From NCBI RefSeq assembly GCF_040954835.1, contig NC_090697.1, positions 38,252,788 through 38,316,787 of the forward strand: a stretch of DNA of 64,000 nt, read 5' to 3'. Shown here in pieces: positions 63,858-64,000 of the stretch. Made by a program: the position numbers and the translations under genes. Every line of letters begins with the position of its first letter. Within the stretch, counting starts at the first letter, position 1. The notes beneath the pieces were generated by a model. It was not told the origin of the DNA. It was given only the letters and a program-made list of their open reading frames with translations, and did not search any database. This DNA is from Lepisosteus oculatus (taxonomy: Eukaryota > Chordata > Actinopteri > Semionotiformes > Lepisosteidae).

Positions 63858-64000
63858 TTATCCATCAATCTATTTTCTAACTACTTTTTCCAATTCAGGG
63901 TCAAGTGGAAGCAGGAGTGTGTACCTACAGGCAAAAGCACAAGGCCAGGGTACACACTGGAGGGAACACCAGTCCATCACAGGGCACATACAGACACAAA
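63858..64000 (-). mobile_element. L2-type retroposon tail at the window edge
   Basis: 'atccatcaatctattttcta', 'actactttttccaattcagg' and 'ccagtccatcacagggcaca' form the standard L2-type tail. It continues beyond base 64000. Confidence 0.75.

Overview
The window is nuclear DNA of a vertebrate, almost certainly a ray-finned fish. It has split genes with GT-AG introns, low gene density, LINE and SINE debris of fish type, and four recognisable vertebrate protein genes. The repeats (5S-rRNA-headed SINEs, L2/CR1-like LINE tails) and modest intron sizes would fit a non-teleost such as a gar or bowfin, but that placement is only an inference.

Layout. (1) 1-8885, minus strand: the first eleven coding exons of a meprin A alpha-subunit gene (MEP1A-like astacin metalloprotease), from signal peptide through astacin and MAM domains into the MATH domain; the 3' end lies outside the window. 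(2) 11.37-14.62 kb, minus: relics of a second, broken meprin copy (exons equivalent to 6 and 9) among LTR-like, LINE and SINE insertions. (3) 16720-19309, minus: a complete three-exon ANKRD66-like ankyrin gene (207 codons). (4) 23094-40879, plus: a complete ten-exon platelet-activating-factor acetylhydrolase gene (402 codons) with the Ser-Asp-His triad. Its position says PLA2G7, but its N-terminus starts MGSIWS as in the intracellular, myristoylated PAFAH2 type, with no signal peptide. (5) 45232-58877, minus: TDRD6, a germline multi-Tudor protein. One 6.2-kb exon carries seven Tudor domains, and six small downstream exons bring the total to 2272 codons and include a degenerate eighth Tudor. 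A candidate non-coding first exon lies near 62.8 kb.

Order and relative orientation (MEP1A, ANKRD66 | PLA2G7 | TDRD6) match the human 6p12.3 block as I remember it, so this is an ancient conserved neighbourhood, not an operon. The genes serve unrelated tissues (gut/kidney protease, lipid-mediator hydrolase, germ granule scaffold). PLA2G7 and TDRD6 converge tail to tail across 40.9-45.2 kb.

The rest is intron and intergenic sequence with mobile-element remains: two copies of one L2-like LINE, a second CR1/L2-type LINE fragment, four 5S-headed SINEs, several L2-type 3' tails, two candidate solo LTRs, and two near-perfect foldback elements. One foldback (19645-19894) carries divergent tRNA-like promoters. 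I found no bacterial-type system, CRISPR array or functional RNA gene.
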